Part shown: piece after piece, positions 9,109-18,468 of the stretch
How positions within the stretch are numbered: position 1 is the first letter of the stretch
Layout of the letters: every line of letters begins with the position of its first letter
Assembly (NCBI GenBank): GCA_009746045.1
Contig: RPFO01000529.1
Coordinates: 1-63,545 of the forward strand
From: Mesostigma viride
Lineage: Eukaryota; Streptophyta; Mesostigmatophyceae; Mesostigmatales; Mesostigmataceae
DNA length: 63,545 nt
Direction: 5' to 3'
Notes under the pieces: model-generated
Databases searched by the model: none
What the model was told of the DNA's origin: nothing
What the model saw: the letters and a program-made list of their open reading frames with translations, nothing else
Made by a program: the position numbers and the translations under genes

Positions 9109-11378
9109 TCAGACATCGGCGCGGGCGACATCCTCCTCCTCCTCGAAGTCCACGCCGTACACGTAGAAGGCCCTCCTGCGGCGGATGGAGTTGCGCGGGT
9201 AGAACTTGAACTCCTTATCCCCGAAGTTCACGCGGATGCCGCGCTGGGAGAAGACGTGCCTGTAGTAGTCGTCGTCAAGGACGACCCTCGCACGGGCGTC
9301 GCGCATCCTCAGCCACTCCTGGAACTTCCTCGTGAACACCTCCCACGGGCAGTACGCCTCCTCGTTCAGCACCAGGGAGGACACGGTCGCGAAGAAGGAC
9401 TCGAGGGCGCTGCCGGACTCCTGGGCAGTACTGCGCCACAGGGTGAACTCCAGGGGGAGGATCGCGTGGACCTCCCTGGAGCCCAGCTTGGCGCAGAAGG
9501 AGCGGTAGGCCCGGTTGGCCTTCACGAGGATGGTGCCGATGTCCTTCTGGATCCGCTGGTCGAGCGTGGTGTCCTGGCCGGGCGGCCTCTTGTCGAAGGG
9601 GAAGGGCACGAGGCGGCGGAAGATGGCGTTGGCGTTGTCCGATTTCCAGAACGGGCGGTTGCCGGCCGCCAGGAAGGGCGCCTTCCAGGCGACGCTGATG
9701 GCCCCCTTGTGCTTCTGCGCCAGGGTGATGCGCTCCCCGCTGGTGAGCGACAGGAACTCGGAGAGCTCCAGCCGGAAGTGGTCGTTCAGCTCGTAGCTGA
9801 AGACGGCGTACTTGTCCGCCACTTGCGCCAGGCCGAAGGTGGCCTCGATGTTGTTAGACACCTGGCCAGCGTCCTCGCCGTAGATGTACTCGATCACGCG
9901 AACCAGGGTCGACTTGCCGGACCCGCCGACGCCCTTCAGGAAGACCATGACCTCCATGTTGTTGATCTCCCGGACGTCATACAGCATCCGGCCCACCCCC
10001 AGCGCCCAGAACGCCTTCTTGACATCGGGCGAGTAATCCTGGTCGCTCAGGATCTTGTTGATCGGCTCGCAAATGATGTCCTGCCACCCGCCCGTGTCGT
10101 AGTCCCCCTTGTACTCGTCGCTGAACAGGTTGGCGGGCATGTCCTCGTCGAAGTACCTGCACGCACCCACATCGGCGTCCAGGTCGGCAGGGTAGAAGAG
10201 GAACTCGTCCCTGTCCGTCCTGTAGATGCCGTTCCGGAACGCGAACACGTGGCGGTCGCGCGGGCGGACGCGGCGATCCTTGACCGCCGCGGTGACAAAG
10301 CTCTTGATGGCCTTGTCCTTCACCCCCCCGTCCCTGTTGGCGAGGCGCCACAAGGTCGGGTCGGACTCTGCCACCTGGTCAGACACCCACTCCGCCATGG
10401 TGGTGCTCTTCACCCAGTGATGGGTGTCGTACCCGTCCGGTGTGATCACCCTCTCGTACACCCCGTCCTCCCCGTTTGGCCCCCTCCTCACCCCCGCCCG
10501 CTCCCAGCGCTGTGAGAGGACCCGTAGGAGCACCTGGTACTCGTTGAGCCGCCACTCCCCGCTGCTGAGCCTCACGATCGTGTGCGCGAGCTTCGAGTTG
10601 TCGTCCCTGCGCCTCCTGGACTCGATCATGCTGCTGACAGACTCGCGCGCGCTGTACACGACGGCGATGGCATGCAGGATGATATCCTGGACATCCATGC
10701 CGGCCTGGACGTCCACCATTCTCGCCCATATGGCCATGAGGCGGGAGATTGTGCGCGCGCACCGCGGCTCCATCTTCTCCACAATCTCGTTCAACGCGGT
10801 GGTTTCCATCACGTTGTTCCAGCACGCCGTCTGCAGTTCGGCCGCGCTCGCGTGGTCGGGGACGTCCGCGGGGCACAGCCCGAACACATCCGCCATAATA
10901 TAGCCCAAGGCGTGGTCGATGATCGCCACCTGGGTGATGCTGGCCAACTCGTTCAGCTTCTCCTCGCCGAAGGTGTTGACCTCCTCCACGAATGCCGCGA
11001 CCTCGCCTTCCTCGGACAGCAGGGTGCGAAACTCGGACGCGTCAAACCCCAACCCTCCCCCATCCGCTGACCCCCTCCCACAGAGCCCCCGCCCCTGCCG
11101 AGCCCAGCTGAGCCCCCGAGCGCCGACCCTCCGCCCCTGCCGAGCCCAGCCGAGCCACCGAGCGCCGTCCCTCCGCTCCTTTCGGCGGCCGACCCCCCGA
11201 CGGACGACGCATCCCCGCCCGCCCGCCTGCCAGCGGCGTCCACAGCGGCGTAGAAGGATGGAAGCTCGTCCTCGATTTCTTCGTCGGACGCGATGAGATT
11301 GGACACCTCCTCGCCCTCCTCCTCGTTGTCGCTGCCCGCCTCCACGTCGTCAGACTCCTCGGCCATCATATCCACCAT
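9109..11378 (-). CDS. D5-like SF3 helicase (replicative), frame broken near N-terminus
   Basis: Viral replicative helicase of the D5 family. The Walker A motif FLKGVGGSGKSTL lies in the central third. It is followed by Walker B-like AVFSYEL, the SF3 motif region ERITLAQKHKGA, then the sensor segment FLAAGNRPFW with FRRLVPFPF, the standard D5 order. The helical D5_N region precedes it (WRLANRDGGVKDKAIKSFV). The frame from 11052 begins abruptly at GFDASEF. Joining it to the frame upstream needs one base missing from the CCCTCCCCC tract near 11050-11062. That adds an acidic N-terminus from the Met at 11378 (MVDMMAEESDDVEAG), of a kind common in D5 proteins, and an Ala/Gly/Ser linker. No primase domain is fused; a separate AEP gene lies at 850-1796. 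Confidence 0.88.
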
Positions 11379-11394
11379 GTCGGCCCCCGTCGGT

Positions 11395-11600
11395 CGGCGC
11401 CTTCGTCCGCCGGGGACGCCTCGCCTGCTGGCCGCCCCTTGCCCGCCGGGTACGCCTCGTCCGCTGGGTGTTCCTCGTCCGCTGGCCGTGACCCGTCCGC
11501 TGGGTGTACCTCGTCCGCTGGCCGTAACCCGTCCGCTGGGTGTACCTCGTCCGCTGGGTGACCCGTCCGCTGGGCGTGACCCGTCCGCTGGGCTCCATGG
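11395..11600. repeat. GC-rich short tandem repeat upstream of the helicase
   Basis: Runs of CGTCCGCTGG followed by GTGTACCT, CCGTAACC or similar give a degenerate repeat of about 15-36 bases. It reads on the minus strand as alternating TPSGR/TASGR and continues the helicase frame upstream of 11378. It may encode an N-terminal extension or be a noncoding spacer. All three minus frames and one plus frame are open through it, which is expected of such a repeat and not evidence for coding. Confidence 0.7.
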
Positions 11601-12094
11601 TCGGACTATGGACACAGTTGGGGGGGCCTTCCATGCATGGTGCCTACCTTGAAGCTCACATATTTATGCTCTTCTGGTCGAAATCGATGACATCAGCCAT
11701 ACGGCACTGTCCGCGCCGTAACGTACCCCTTCGAGATTCTGATGAGATCACGAAATCCTCGAGATCTCGTCTGAGATCTGCTGAGATCTCGGGAGATCTC
11801 TGACGAAAAAAAACGGCGCGGCGCGCCAGATTTTGGAAATAAAGACCATGGCAGGGCTGCCCATCCCCAACCAACTCACAAACCAAGTCCTTGACCTAAC
11901 CGACGACCACGCGCTGGCGGGCGGGCAACAGCCGACAGGCGGCCCACATCCGACAGACGACCAACACACGACCGACGACCAAGACCCGACCGACGGTCAA
12001 CTTGACGAACGATAAGGGCTTTTGCCGTGACTATCACACCACACCCGGCGGACGACCAGCCCCCGACCGACGACAGTCTCACTCAGCCAAAAAA
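11601..12094. other. Spacer between helicase and KilA-N gene, with GAGATCT cluster
   Basis: No firmly supported gene. At 11756-11804 the word GAGATCT recurs four times, including the palindrome CGAGATCTCG, forming overlapping inverted repeats that could be a regulatory or replication-associated site. A weak frame at 11848-12015 (starting MAGLPIPNQLTNQ) ends in degenerate TDDQ repeats and has no recognisable domain. Its coding status is doubtful. The A-run at 12089-12095 directly precedes the KilA-N start. Confidence 0.45.
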
Positions 12095-14181
12095 ATGGCC
12101 GCTACCCAGGCACCGACCGTCAGCGTGCTGTTCACTTTCAAGCGGGAGACCGACAAGTTCTGGGTGTACACGCTGAGGCCCATCCCTGAGATGAAGGTGG
12201 ACGCAGACACCGAGATCCGCGTGCGGAAGGCGGACACGATGGTCCACGGCCCCGACCTCACCAAGGCCGGCTCCAACGGGACCAAGCGCTTCGACAGTTT
12301 TTTCAGAGGCGGGAACTCGGAATACGTCGAGTTGCTAAAAAAGCACATCACTCCGACAGCGGTTACGGAAGGAGACCTTGACAGGCAAGTGTGTATATGT
12401 GCTTAGGGGGGTGTCCACACTTTTGTGGAGACGTCTGGGGTCCTTAGGGGGGTGTCCACACTTTTGTGGAGACGTCTGGGGTCCTTAGGGGGGTGTCCAC
12501 ACTTTTGTGGAGACGTCTGGGGTCCTTAGGGGGGGTGTCCACAGTGGAGACGTCTGGGGTCCTTAGGGGGGGTGTCCTCAAAAGTGAGGAGATGCCTGAG
12601 GGTGTCCTTACAATGTTTATTAGAATTCGTTACAAATAAATTAGACATCATCATAGAACTCCTCATCTAAGATCAAATCGATTCCGTTCTTGTTGCATGA
12701 TTCTTCAATGATGTCCATCATCCTCCAGTTCATCTTTGACGTCCTGAATAGGTGCAGGCGCTGCTCGTAACCCGGAAAGTACTGACCGTAGACCATCAGC
12801 TGGCCGATCCCTTCTTTCCATCCCTTCAGCTCCTTCACCTCCACGATCACGGGAGGGGAGTGTCTCACCAAGTCCACAACCCCCGCGGGGCATTTCACTT
12901 CACGTTCTGCCCCTTTCGTGTCTCTTGCCAGACGTTCTTGGACGGCGTGCTCGATTTGAATGTTTGTTGGCTTAGCGGCCCACTTTTTGGCTTTGTCCAC
13001 GGTGTCCGCGTCGAGCCACGTCCCTCGTAGCTCGTTCAGACCATTCGTCACCGTCTCGTTTCCTGGTACAGCGGAGCTGTCCACACTTAATCGCACACTT
13101 TGCAGAAAGTTATCAAATCGCTTCAGTCCGCCAGACATGGACTTGACAAGATCGGTGCCGTGAACCTTGCCGTCGGTCTTTCTCACGCGGATCTCTCGAC
13201 CGTACACGTCCCCTTTCTTTCGGTACAGCCAGTGCAGACTGTCCTCTCGGGCAAGTTCGAAGTCGGCGTCCATCTTGTCCGCGTGTTTGGAGTGGTTGTA
13301 CCTTCGCTCGTGAGAATGCATCTATCTGTGCTCACCCTGAACTTTATATACCTGCTGTGGTGCGCGCAGGCCCGCCCCCAAGATCGTGGACTCGGTGACC
13401 GGGGGCTCAACGAGGACCGCGGCACGTGGATCCACCTCAAGCTGGTCAACAAGCTGGCCGCGTGGATCAGCGACGAGTTCGCCATCCTGGCGGGGGACTG
13501 GGTGGACCGCCTGATGCGCGGGGACCCCACGATGATCGGGGTGGCCCGCGACATGTACGACCTGGCCAACGGGACGAAGACGACGGTGTACATGGAGACG
13601 GCGCCGGCAGGGCCCTCGGGCGACAACAACAAGGCGGGGGAGCTGGAGACGGCGGCCAAGATGGCGGAGACCCGCATCCGGCTGGTGAAGGCCGAGCTGG
13701 AGCTGAAGGCCGTGATCGAGGAGGGACGCATCCGTCTGCTCACCGCGGTGGCGGCCCAGCAGAAGCTGCTGATGGACAGCTCCCTGCGCATGTCCGATCG
13801 CGACCGGCTGTTTCTGCGGGACAAGGCGAACGACATCCTGTACACTGACCTGGTGGGGGGCAGGCCTGCAGGTGAGGGTCAGCAGCAGCAGGCGGAGGCC
13901 CCCCCCGCAAGACCCTGGAGATCACTGCGGTGGCCAGGGAGATGGGGTACCACTTGGACGTGAAGGAGGCCGGCCTGATTGGCCGCAAGATGGCCCAGAA
14001 GTTCCGGGCCGCGTTCCCGGGGAAGGAGATCCCCAAGACGGAGCGGTTCGTGGACGGGGCCGTCAGGGCCGTGAACTGGTACGAGGACGTGCCCGCCCAG
14101 CGCGCGATGATGGAGGAGGCCGTGCGCGAGTTTGTAGAGGAGGCCCACAAGCGGCCCGCACAGAGCAGGAGATTGGAGTAG
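12095..14181 (+). CDS. KilA-N domain protein, split by a 985-bp insert and two frame breaks
   Basis: The N-terminal half (12095-12384) carries EIRVRKADTMVHGPDLTKAG and KRFDSFFRGGNSEYVELL, the first part of a KilA-N DNA-binding domain. Its second part, EDRGTWIHLKLVNKLAAWISDEFAILAGDWVDRL, appears only after 13370, preceded in a neighbouring frame by KIVDSVTGG, which is also family-typical. The intervening 12385-13369 is foreign (see its entry). Splicing AG|GCAAGT to CAG|G restores the reading through KIVDSVTGG. One missing G in the G5 run near 13400 then enters the main frame. A second missing base in the C8 run at 13901-13908 leads into the C-terminal helical domain (REMGYHLDVKEAGLIGRKM, ending 14181). 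A long coiled-coil (AETRIRLVKAELELKAVIEEG) lies between. Such proteins are usually viral regulators. Confidence 0.8.
12402..12605. repeat. Five tandem ~41-bp hairpin repeats
   Basis: Copies begin at 12402, 12443, 12484, 12525 and 12562. Each has CTTAGGGGGG, then the hairpin GTCCACA-CTTT-TGTGGA, then GACGTCTGGGGTC. Copy four has a shortened hairpin (TCCAC-AG-TGGA). Copy five has TCCTCA-AAAG-TGAGGA, where stem bases have changed on both sides so pairing is kept. The array lies between the truncated plus-strand exon and the 3' end of the minus-strand gene, so it could act as a terminator, a folded intron element or a recombination site. Confidence 0.85.
12641..13321 (-). CDS. KilA-N protein with C-terminal PD-(D/E)xK-like nuclease domain
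   Basis: 226 residues. The N-terminal half is a complete KilA-N domain: GREIRVRKTDGKVHGTDL, then KRFDNFL, then NELRGTWLDADTVDKAKKWA. The C-terminal half has CPAGVVDLVR, PPVIVEVKELKGW, GQLMVYGQYFPG and LHLF, the D...ExK layout of a restriction-like nuclease domain often joined to KilA-N-type modules in giant viruses and phages. DNA cleavage or nicking is inferred from the fold only. The gene sits antisense within the insert that splits another KilA-N gene, and its KilA-N part resembles that host gene. This suggests origin by capture of, or targeting to, a related locus. Confidence 0.75.
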   Translation of the reverse strand: MHSHERRYNHSKHADKMDADFELAREDSLHWLYRKKGDVYGREIRVRKTDGKVHGTDLVKSMSGGLKRFDNFLQSVRLSVDSSAVPGNETVTNGLNELRGTWLDADTVDKAKKWAAKPTNIQIEHAVQERLARDTKGAEREVKCPAGVVDLVRHSPPVIVEVKELKGWKEGIGQLMVYGQYFPGYEQRLHLFRTSKMNWRMMDIIEESCNKNGIDLILDEEFYDDV

Positions 14182-14262
14182 AAGGCTTAAGACGTGTAGA
14201 CCAGGTCCTTGCATCCATAACGAGTTTTATTAACTGATCATAAAGCTTATTTGAAATTCCAT

Positions 14263-14807
14263 TCATGGCGTGTCTCTCACAATCACCCCGTCCTTGTACA
14301 TGTGCGTGCGGGTGAACACTTCGGGCGCCGCTAGCACAGACTTGCGGACGTCTTCCCGCAACAGGTAGCACGTGTACTTGATGTAGAATGTCTGCGGGAG
14401 GTGTTCGGGGTCCAGGTAGACCCGGATGTGTTTGTCTGCGTACTGCCCGAGACAGTTGACGACGGTCAGCCCCTCGGGGTCGCATTCCCCACCATTTCCC
14501 AGCATGACTCGGATGTCGACGTCCCCCTTAATGTCTCGAATGATGTCGCTGTACGGCAGCTTCGACACGGTGTGGACGTACTTCCCGGAGCGCGCATCGA
14601 TCTCCAACACCCCGATGTTGTTTACCACGAAGGTGGACGCGATCTCGAACTCGATGACCCGCTCGGAGGCTTTTCATGGGGCGCCTCGCCCACATTCACC
14701 CACCCCGTCATGCGGGGATCCACTAGAATCTCCAGGGCCTTGCTAACATCATCCAAAAGGCCGCAGTCGTACGTGGGCAGACCATCCAAAAGCGCCTCTA
14801 TGTCCAT
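14263..14807 (-). CDS. Hypothetical protein, frame broken
   Basis: The N-terminal part (MDIEALLDGLPTYDCGLLDD to APHEKPP) and the C-terminal part (ERVIEFEIASTFVVNNIGVLEID to the stop) are in adjacent frames, joined if one base is missing in the A4 run near 14672. Together they make about 181 residues, acidic and beta-rich. Segments such as KYVHTVSKLPYSDIIRDIKGDVDI look well ordered, but no catalytic motif is evident. An alternative Met lies at 14825. No family recognised. Confidence 0.55.
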
Positions 14808-14959
14808 GAGCAACACCACACACACGTCACAGAAAATCCCAGCCCCCTAGACGCACCTGGCTTGTAGAGGGATGAGCAGTCCACGCGCGCCCTCCTGTCT
14901 GCACAGGGAAGGACACGCGGGGCGGAAAAAAAAGCAAAGAGTGTATAGTATAAGTTGAA

Positions 14960-15304
14960 ATGAACGGCCTCCTGGTGCAAGACTCCATGACAGCATTCTC
15001 GGCCATTTTTTCCCAGCTTATCCCCTTCGTGCTTCTGGAAGACTACCCCATCGAGCCGGCGCTATTCAAGGCGGTCATCGTCTTTTCGTGCGCGTACAAA
15101 GCCGTACCGAAAATCGACGTGTCCATATTGATCACGGGGGTCTACTTCCTTATCCAGGCCCTGCTGCCGGACATAAAGAAGAAGGCCGAGTCATCCGCCG
15201 CCAATCAGAGCGCTTCCCAGGGCGCGTCCAACACTCAGTCCGGCGGCGGACAAAACGGACAGAATGGCAACGTTCGACGACTTGCCACTAGATCTTTTAG
15301 GTAA
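14960..15304 (+). CDS. Small membrane protein
   Basis: 114 residues. Two or three hydrophobic segments (AIFSQLIPFVLLE, ALFKAVIVFSCAY, VSILITGVYFLIQALL) are followed by a Ser/Gln/Gly-rich hydrophilic tail. The ATG follows an A-rich stretch and a TATA-like sequence (TATAGTATAAG, 14943-14953). Its 3' end overlaps the F-box gene start by 41 bases in a different frame. Function unknown; possibly a virion membrane component. Confidence 0.6.
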   Translation: MNGLLVQDSMTAFSAIFSQLIPFVLLEDYPIEPALFKAVIVFSCAYKAVPKIDVSILITGVYFLIQALLPDIKKKAESSAANQSASQGASNTQSGGGQNGQNGNVRRLATRSFR

Positions 15305-16204
15305 AATCATGGAGGACCTCCCTGCCCGCGACGCCATCAGCCTGCGGGCGGTGTCCACAACGGCAAACGAGGCCTTCAAGAGCGAGTTCCCCTTCCTGCG
15401 TTTTTTGTTGCAGGCGATGGACGACCCGCGCCTCCACATCGCCCAAGGGTCCCTCAATTCGGGGGAGGCCTACACTGTCCGCCGGATGCTGATGGGGGCG
15501 CGCGACCTCCTGCACCGGCTGCGTAAGGAGGACAGCAGCTTGTATGCGGCCCCGTACGCGGGGGCGCTGGGGTGCGACCTGGACCTTTTTTTCCGCGTGC
15601 TCAATCACCTGTTCCCGCACGTGCGCGGGGCGGGCACGACGACGCACGTGACGGTCGGCCTGAGCCAGGTGTTCTCTCTCCCATCGAGCATGGCGGTCTG
15701 CCAGCACCGCTCCAGCGCCAGCCAGGGGGGGAGGAGGGCCTCCGCGACGTGAGGTCGATGCTGATGAGTGGCGAGCTGGTGAGGAATGACATCGACCCGA
15801 ACTCGCAGCACAGGAAGTACGGCTACATGCACGTGGACATCCCTTGCGGAGACCTCACGCCGATCACTTTCTTCGTGGACAGCGAGCAACGTATGTGGGC
15901 CCAAAAACACAGCCTGTGGTGGATGGCGCCTCGCCTGACGGACACGTTCGCGATGGTGGACGCGGATGGACAGGTGTACACGATGGCGACATGGACGCGC
16001 GAACTGGACCGCGAGCTGGGCTATTTCCACAGGAAGCCCGCGGAGTGCATCTCCCGGTGGTCGCGCTGGGGCACGTGCGTGTTCTGCCGCCGAGCCCTGA
16101 AGATGATATACCACCTAGAGGCCGGGTTCGGGCCGGGGTGCGGGAAGAGGTACCACCTGAAGAAGGAGCGAGAGCCCGCAAAGCTCACCGAAGTAGATTT
16201 GTGA
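15264..16204 (+). CDS. F-box protein with C-terminal CxxC/GxGPxC zinc-binding module, frame broken
   Basis: The N-terminus FDDLPLDLLGKIMEDLPARDAI continues with LRAVSTTANEAF, a standard F-box that would bind Skp1 and recruit targets to an SCF ubiquitin ligase. The frame ends at 15752, but the next frame continues (GLRDVRSMLMSGELVRNDI) if one G is missing from the G run at about 15723-15729, giving about 313 residues. The C-terminal region CVFCRRAL...GFGPGCGKRY resembles DUF6011-type zinc-binding modules. Giant viruses often carry F-box proteins to redirect host degradation. The target is unknown. Confidence 0.75.
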
Positions 16205-16412
16205 CGGGCGTGTGGATGCCTAGGAGCAGGTGGAGCAGCTCCCCTGTCCCCACCAAGGCCGCGAACGTGACCGCCGCGTCTCGGACGACGAACATGCCGG
16301 CGGTCCTGCGGCGACTAATGAGCAGGGCTGCGGCGAGGGTGGCTACCCAGTCGAACACGGCCGTGCCAAGGATCTTCGGGGCCCGCAGCGTTTGCAGAAA
16401 CGAGCCGCTCAT
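16185..16412 (-). CDS. Small conserved giant-virus membrane protein
   Basis: 75 residues from the Met at 16412. The opening SFLQTLRAPKILGTAVFDWVATLAAALLI contains a transmembrane helix and a pattern (FLxTLRxPKxxGTAxFDxxAT) that recurs in small proteins of phycodnavirus-like genomes. The end, HLLLGIHTPVTNLL, has the GIxTPxT motif. An upstream Met at 16535 would extend it but overlaps the divergent gene at 16474, so the shorter form is preferred. Confidence 0.65.
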   Translation of the reverse strand: MSGSFLQTLRAPKILGTAVFDWVATLAAALLISRRRTAGMFVVRDAAVTFAALVGTGELLHLLLGIHTPVTNLLR

Positions 16413-16473
16413 ACTACGCTTATCTCGCCCACAAAAAATTGTCCGGTGATGACAACTACGAGAAGAGGAAGAA

Positions 16474-17085
16474 ATGTACGAGTTCATGAAGACGGGCCTC
16501 CTGTGGGACGGCGACATGGCCTCCTCCTCCATCACCTCTCAACAGAAGGACGTGGTGATGGCCATCATTTGCAACATATTGAAGCACACCTGCGAGCGCG
16601 CGGACGCGTTTCTCCGCCACAACCCCGAGTTCGCCAACCCGCGATTGGACATCTGCGCCCTGCTCCATCGCGCCCTCCTGGCGGAGTCCATGACGCACAT
16701 GGACAGGCCCGGGCTCGAAGAGGAGGTGCGGGACGTGACGGCCGTCATACGGGGAGAGGCAAGGGGCGTGAAGAGGGCGCGGGAGGAGGAGGAGGAGGAG
16801 GAGGAGGAGGAGGAGGACGAGGAGGAGGAGGAGGAGGAGGAGGAGGAGGACGAGGAGGAGGAGGAGGAGGACGAGGAGGCGTGGGATTTCGCGGAGATCG
16901 ACACGGCCGACCCATCCTGTGCGTGCAACCAGTGCCGCCAGCTAAAAAGTGCATTGGGTGACTGGGAGGCGTGGGCCCCCGACGACCAGTTCTTGAGCGC
17001 GATCAAGGGTTGCATCACCAAGATCGGCGCCATCGTGCTAAGGGACATGATGAGTGAGGAGGGTGATGTCCGAGATGCCGAATAA
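16474..17085 (+). CDS. Hypothetical acidic protein with long Glu tract
   Basis: 203 residues. A helical N-terminal domain (QQKDVVMAIICNILKHTCERADAFL) is followed by an almost pure Glu/Asp tract encoded by GAG repeats at about 16788-16880. A C-terminal domain with CACNQCRQL and a helical end closes it. The Glu tract is a GAG microsatellite and will vary in length. No enzymatic motif. A poly(A)-like AATAAA lies at the 3' end (about 17081-17087). Confidence 0.65.
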   Translation: MYEFMKTGLLWDGDMASSSITSQQKDVVMAIICNILKHTCERADAFLRHNPEFANPRLDICALLHRALLAESMTHMDRPGLEEEVRDVTAVIRGEARGVKRAREEEEEEEEEEEDEEEEEEEEEEDEEEEEEDEEAWDFAEIDTADPSCACNQCRQLKSALGDWEAWAPDDQFLSAIKGCITKIGAIVLRDMMSEEGDVRDAE

Positions 17086-17118
17086 ACGTTTCATTTCATT
17101 TCCATGAACATTAAAAAA

Positions 17119-17937
17119 CTAAAGGCTTATGTAATCCTGCCCCATCTGGGACTGCAAAAACGGCGAGTTTTCCCCTCGACCCTCGCCAAAGTACCCCTCG
17201 CCAAAGAAGCGCGTGTGGTCTTGCTCGCAACTGCACTGGGGCGTGCCATAGCCCGGGTCCCACAGACTCCATTGAAGCAGGTTGTTCTCGTTGCATGTCC
17301 TCCACATCCCCAACTTGGTGCGCAAGTTGTTGATGAGCACCACACACGGGTACTGGCCGAAAGGGCACTCTTCCTCGTGCCGCTTGATGCCGGCCATGTC
17401 CGCCACGTGCTTGCAGCCGTCGCTCTCCAGGTAGTACTTGCATGGAAAGTGTCGGCAGGCGGATCTATGGGGGGCGATGTCCCTCCTGCGCAACAACTGC
17501 TGGCACCCAAAGCGCTGGTTGGGACACGCGACCTTCTTGTATCCGCAATCCTTTTCATGGGACAACAGCACCATGCCCTTCGCTGTAAAGTCGCACCCGT
17601 CGTGGGGGCACCTCCTCGCAACCTCTGCGGTGATGCTGCCGACCCGGATGCAGGGGCGGAAGACGTAGCGATTCCACTGGCCCCTGCACACGATGCACCT
17701 CCCCAGCACCGCGGACGAGGGGCCGCCCCTGCTCCTCTGTTTGGCGATCAGCTGCTCCATGCACGGACGCCTGCAGACCATGGCCTCGCACTTGCCCTCC
17801 TGGACCCTCGTGCTGCACTCGATCACGACGGGGTCCATCAGCATGTTCAGGCATATCGCGCAGGAGAGGTCGTCCGCACTCACGGCGATCTGGGCGGGGT
17901 GCTCGTCCCCGGACGCAGCGGATGGGGGGGGATTCAT
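17119..17937 (-). CDS. RING and TRAF-type zinc finger protein, probable E3 ubiquitin ligase
   Basis: 272 residues from the Met at 17937; an in-frame Met at 17985 would add 16 Gly/Arg-rich residues. A RING-like domain begins LSCAICLNMLMDPVVIEC, with further cysteines at MVCRRPC and LGRCIVCRGQW. It is followed by TRAF-type zinc fingers: CPHDGCDFTAKGMVLLSHEKDC, ACPNQRFGCQQLLRRRDIAPH and HFPCKYYLESDGCKHV. RING-TRAF proteins are usually E3 ligases. Together with the F-box and OTU genes nearby it suggests viral control of host ubiquitin signalling. Confidence 0.8.
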   Translation of the reverse strand: MNPPPSAASGDEHPAQIAVSADDLSCAICLNMLMDPVVIECSTRVQEGKCEAMVCRRPCMEQLIAKQRSRGGPSSAVLGRCIVCRGQWNRYVFRPCIRVGSITAEVARRCPHDGCDFTAKGMVLLSHEKDCGYKKVACPNQRFGCQQLLRRRDIAPHRSACRHFPCKYYLESDGCKHVADMAGIKRHEEECPFGQYPCVVLINNLRTKLGMWRTCNENNLLQWSLWDPGYGTPQCSCEQDHTRFFGEGYFGEGRGENSPFLQSQMGQDYISL

Positions 17938-17981
17938 ATTTCGCGTCTGCACACGCGCGCCCGCCCCCCCGGCTTTTATGT

Positions 17982-18407
17982 TCACCCCTCATCGCTGCTG
18001 CCCGACGTGGCGGCCCCTCCTGGAGCCTCCTGCTTCTTGGTGACGCGCTTCAGCCTCCTGACCTCCACGACCTGGGTGTCGTTCAACGCGTCCAGGCACT
18101 GCTGGGCGCGCGCCTCGTCGCCGTCGAAGAAGGCCACGAGGCGTTCTAGATAGTCCCCCTTTTTGGATGCCGCCTTCTTCCTGTGCGTCCTCACCAGCAG
18201 CTTGTCGGAGGTGCCGGATATATTGCAAGCGTCCACGCCGGCGGAGACCATGCTCTCCAGGATGTCATTCTCCAGCGCGGTCTTTCTCTTCTTCAGCGGC
18301 TTGATGTCCACGGTCACCCTCTTCACGGCGTCGTCCAGCTCGATGTACTCGGTGGTCATGGTGCGCATCCTCTCTCGCCAGTCCGCCCCCGCTACTGCCG
18401 CCTCCAT
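17982..18407 (-). CDS. Coiled-coil giant-virus protein (DUF5760-like)
   Basis: 141 residues. A helical N-terminal half (EYIELDDAVKRVTVDIKPLKKRKTALENDIL) precedes DACNISGTSDKLLVRTHRKK and a second helix (KGDYLERLVAFFDG). The pattern of K/R-rich coiled-coil followed by a short strand and LLVR+E/H matches a small NCLDV family (DUF5760-like) of unknown function. Overlaps the 5' extension of the RING gene slightly. Confidence 0.65.
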   Translation of the reverse strand: MEAAVAGADWRERMRTMTTEYIELDDAVKRVTVDIKPLKKRKTALENDILESMVSAGVDACNISGTSDKLLVRTHRKKAASKKGDYLERLVAFFDGDEARAQQCLDALNDTQVVEVRRLKRVTKKQEAPGGAATSGSSDEG

Positions 18408-18468
18408 TTACTTACAAAGGGACAAGAGCTTTTTCCACCCCCTGTAAACGCACCGCCGGACCCCGGCC

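Larger units (their letters stand above)
12385..13369. mobile_element. Putative mobile intron or insert carrying an antisense nuclease gene
   Basis: This segment interrupts a KilA-N domain at a point where both halves are otherwise continuous. Its left end is AG|GCAAGTGT, an exact match to the consensus of GC-AG spliceosomal introns, and its right end is TGCGCGCAG|G. It contains a five-copy hairpin repeat and one complete minus-strand gene with its own AT-rich upstream sequence (TATATAAAG near 13342-13350). An insert with splice-like borders and a nuclease-type gene in antisense recalls mobile introns with homing endonucleases, though no group I or II core was recognised. The alternative is a plain insertion that has inactivated the gene. 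Confidence 0.6.

Noticed and set aside
9088-10515. 475-codon plus-strand frame opposite the D5 helicase
   Set aside because: The minus strand carries clear Walker A and SF3 motifs; the plus frame is a GC-rich mirror with Val/Leu/Arg bias.
12385-13369. Intein in the KilA-N protein
   Set aside because: The insert's gene is on the opposite strand and the plus strand has stops in every frame (for example at 12404-12406), so no protein splicing is possible.
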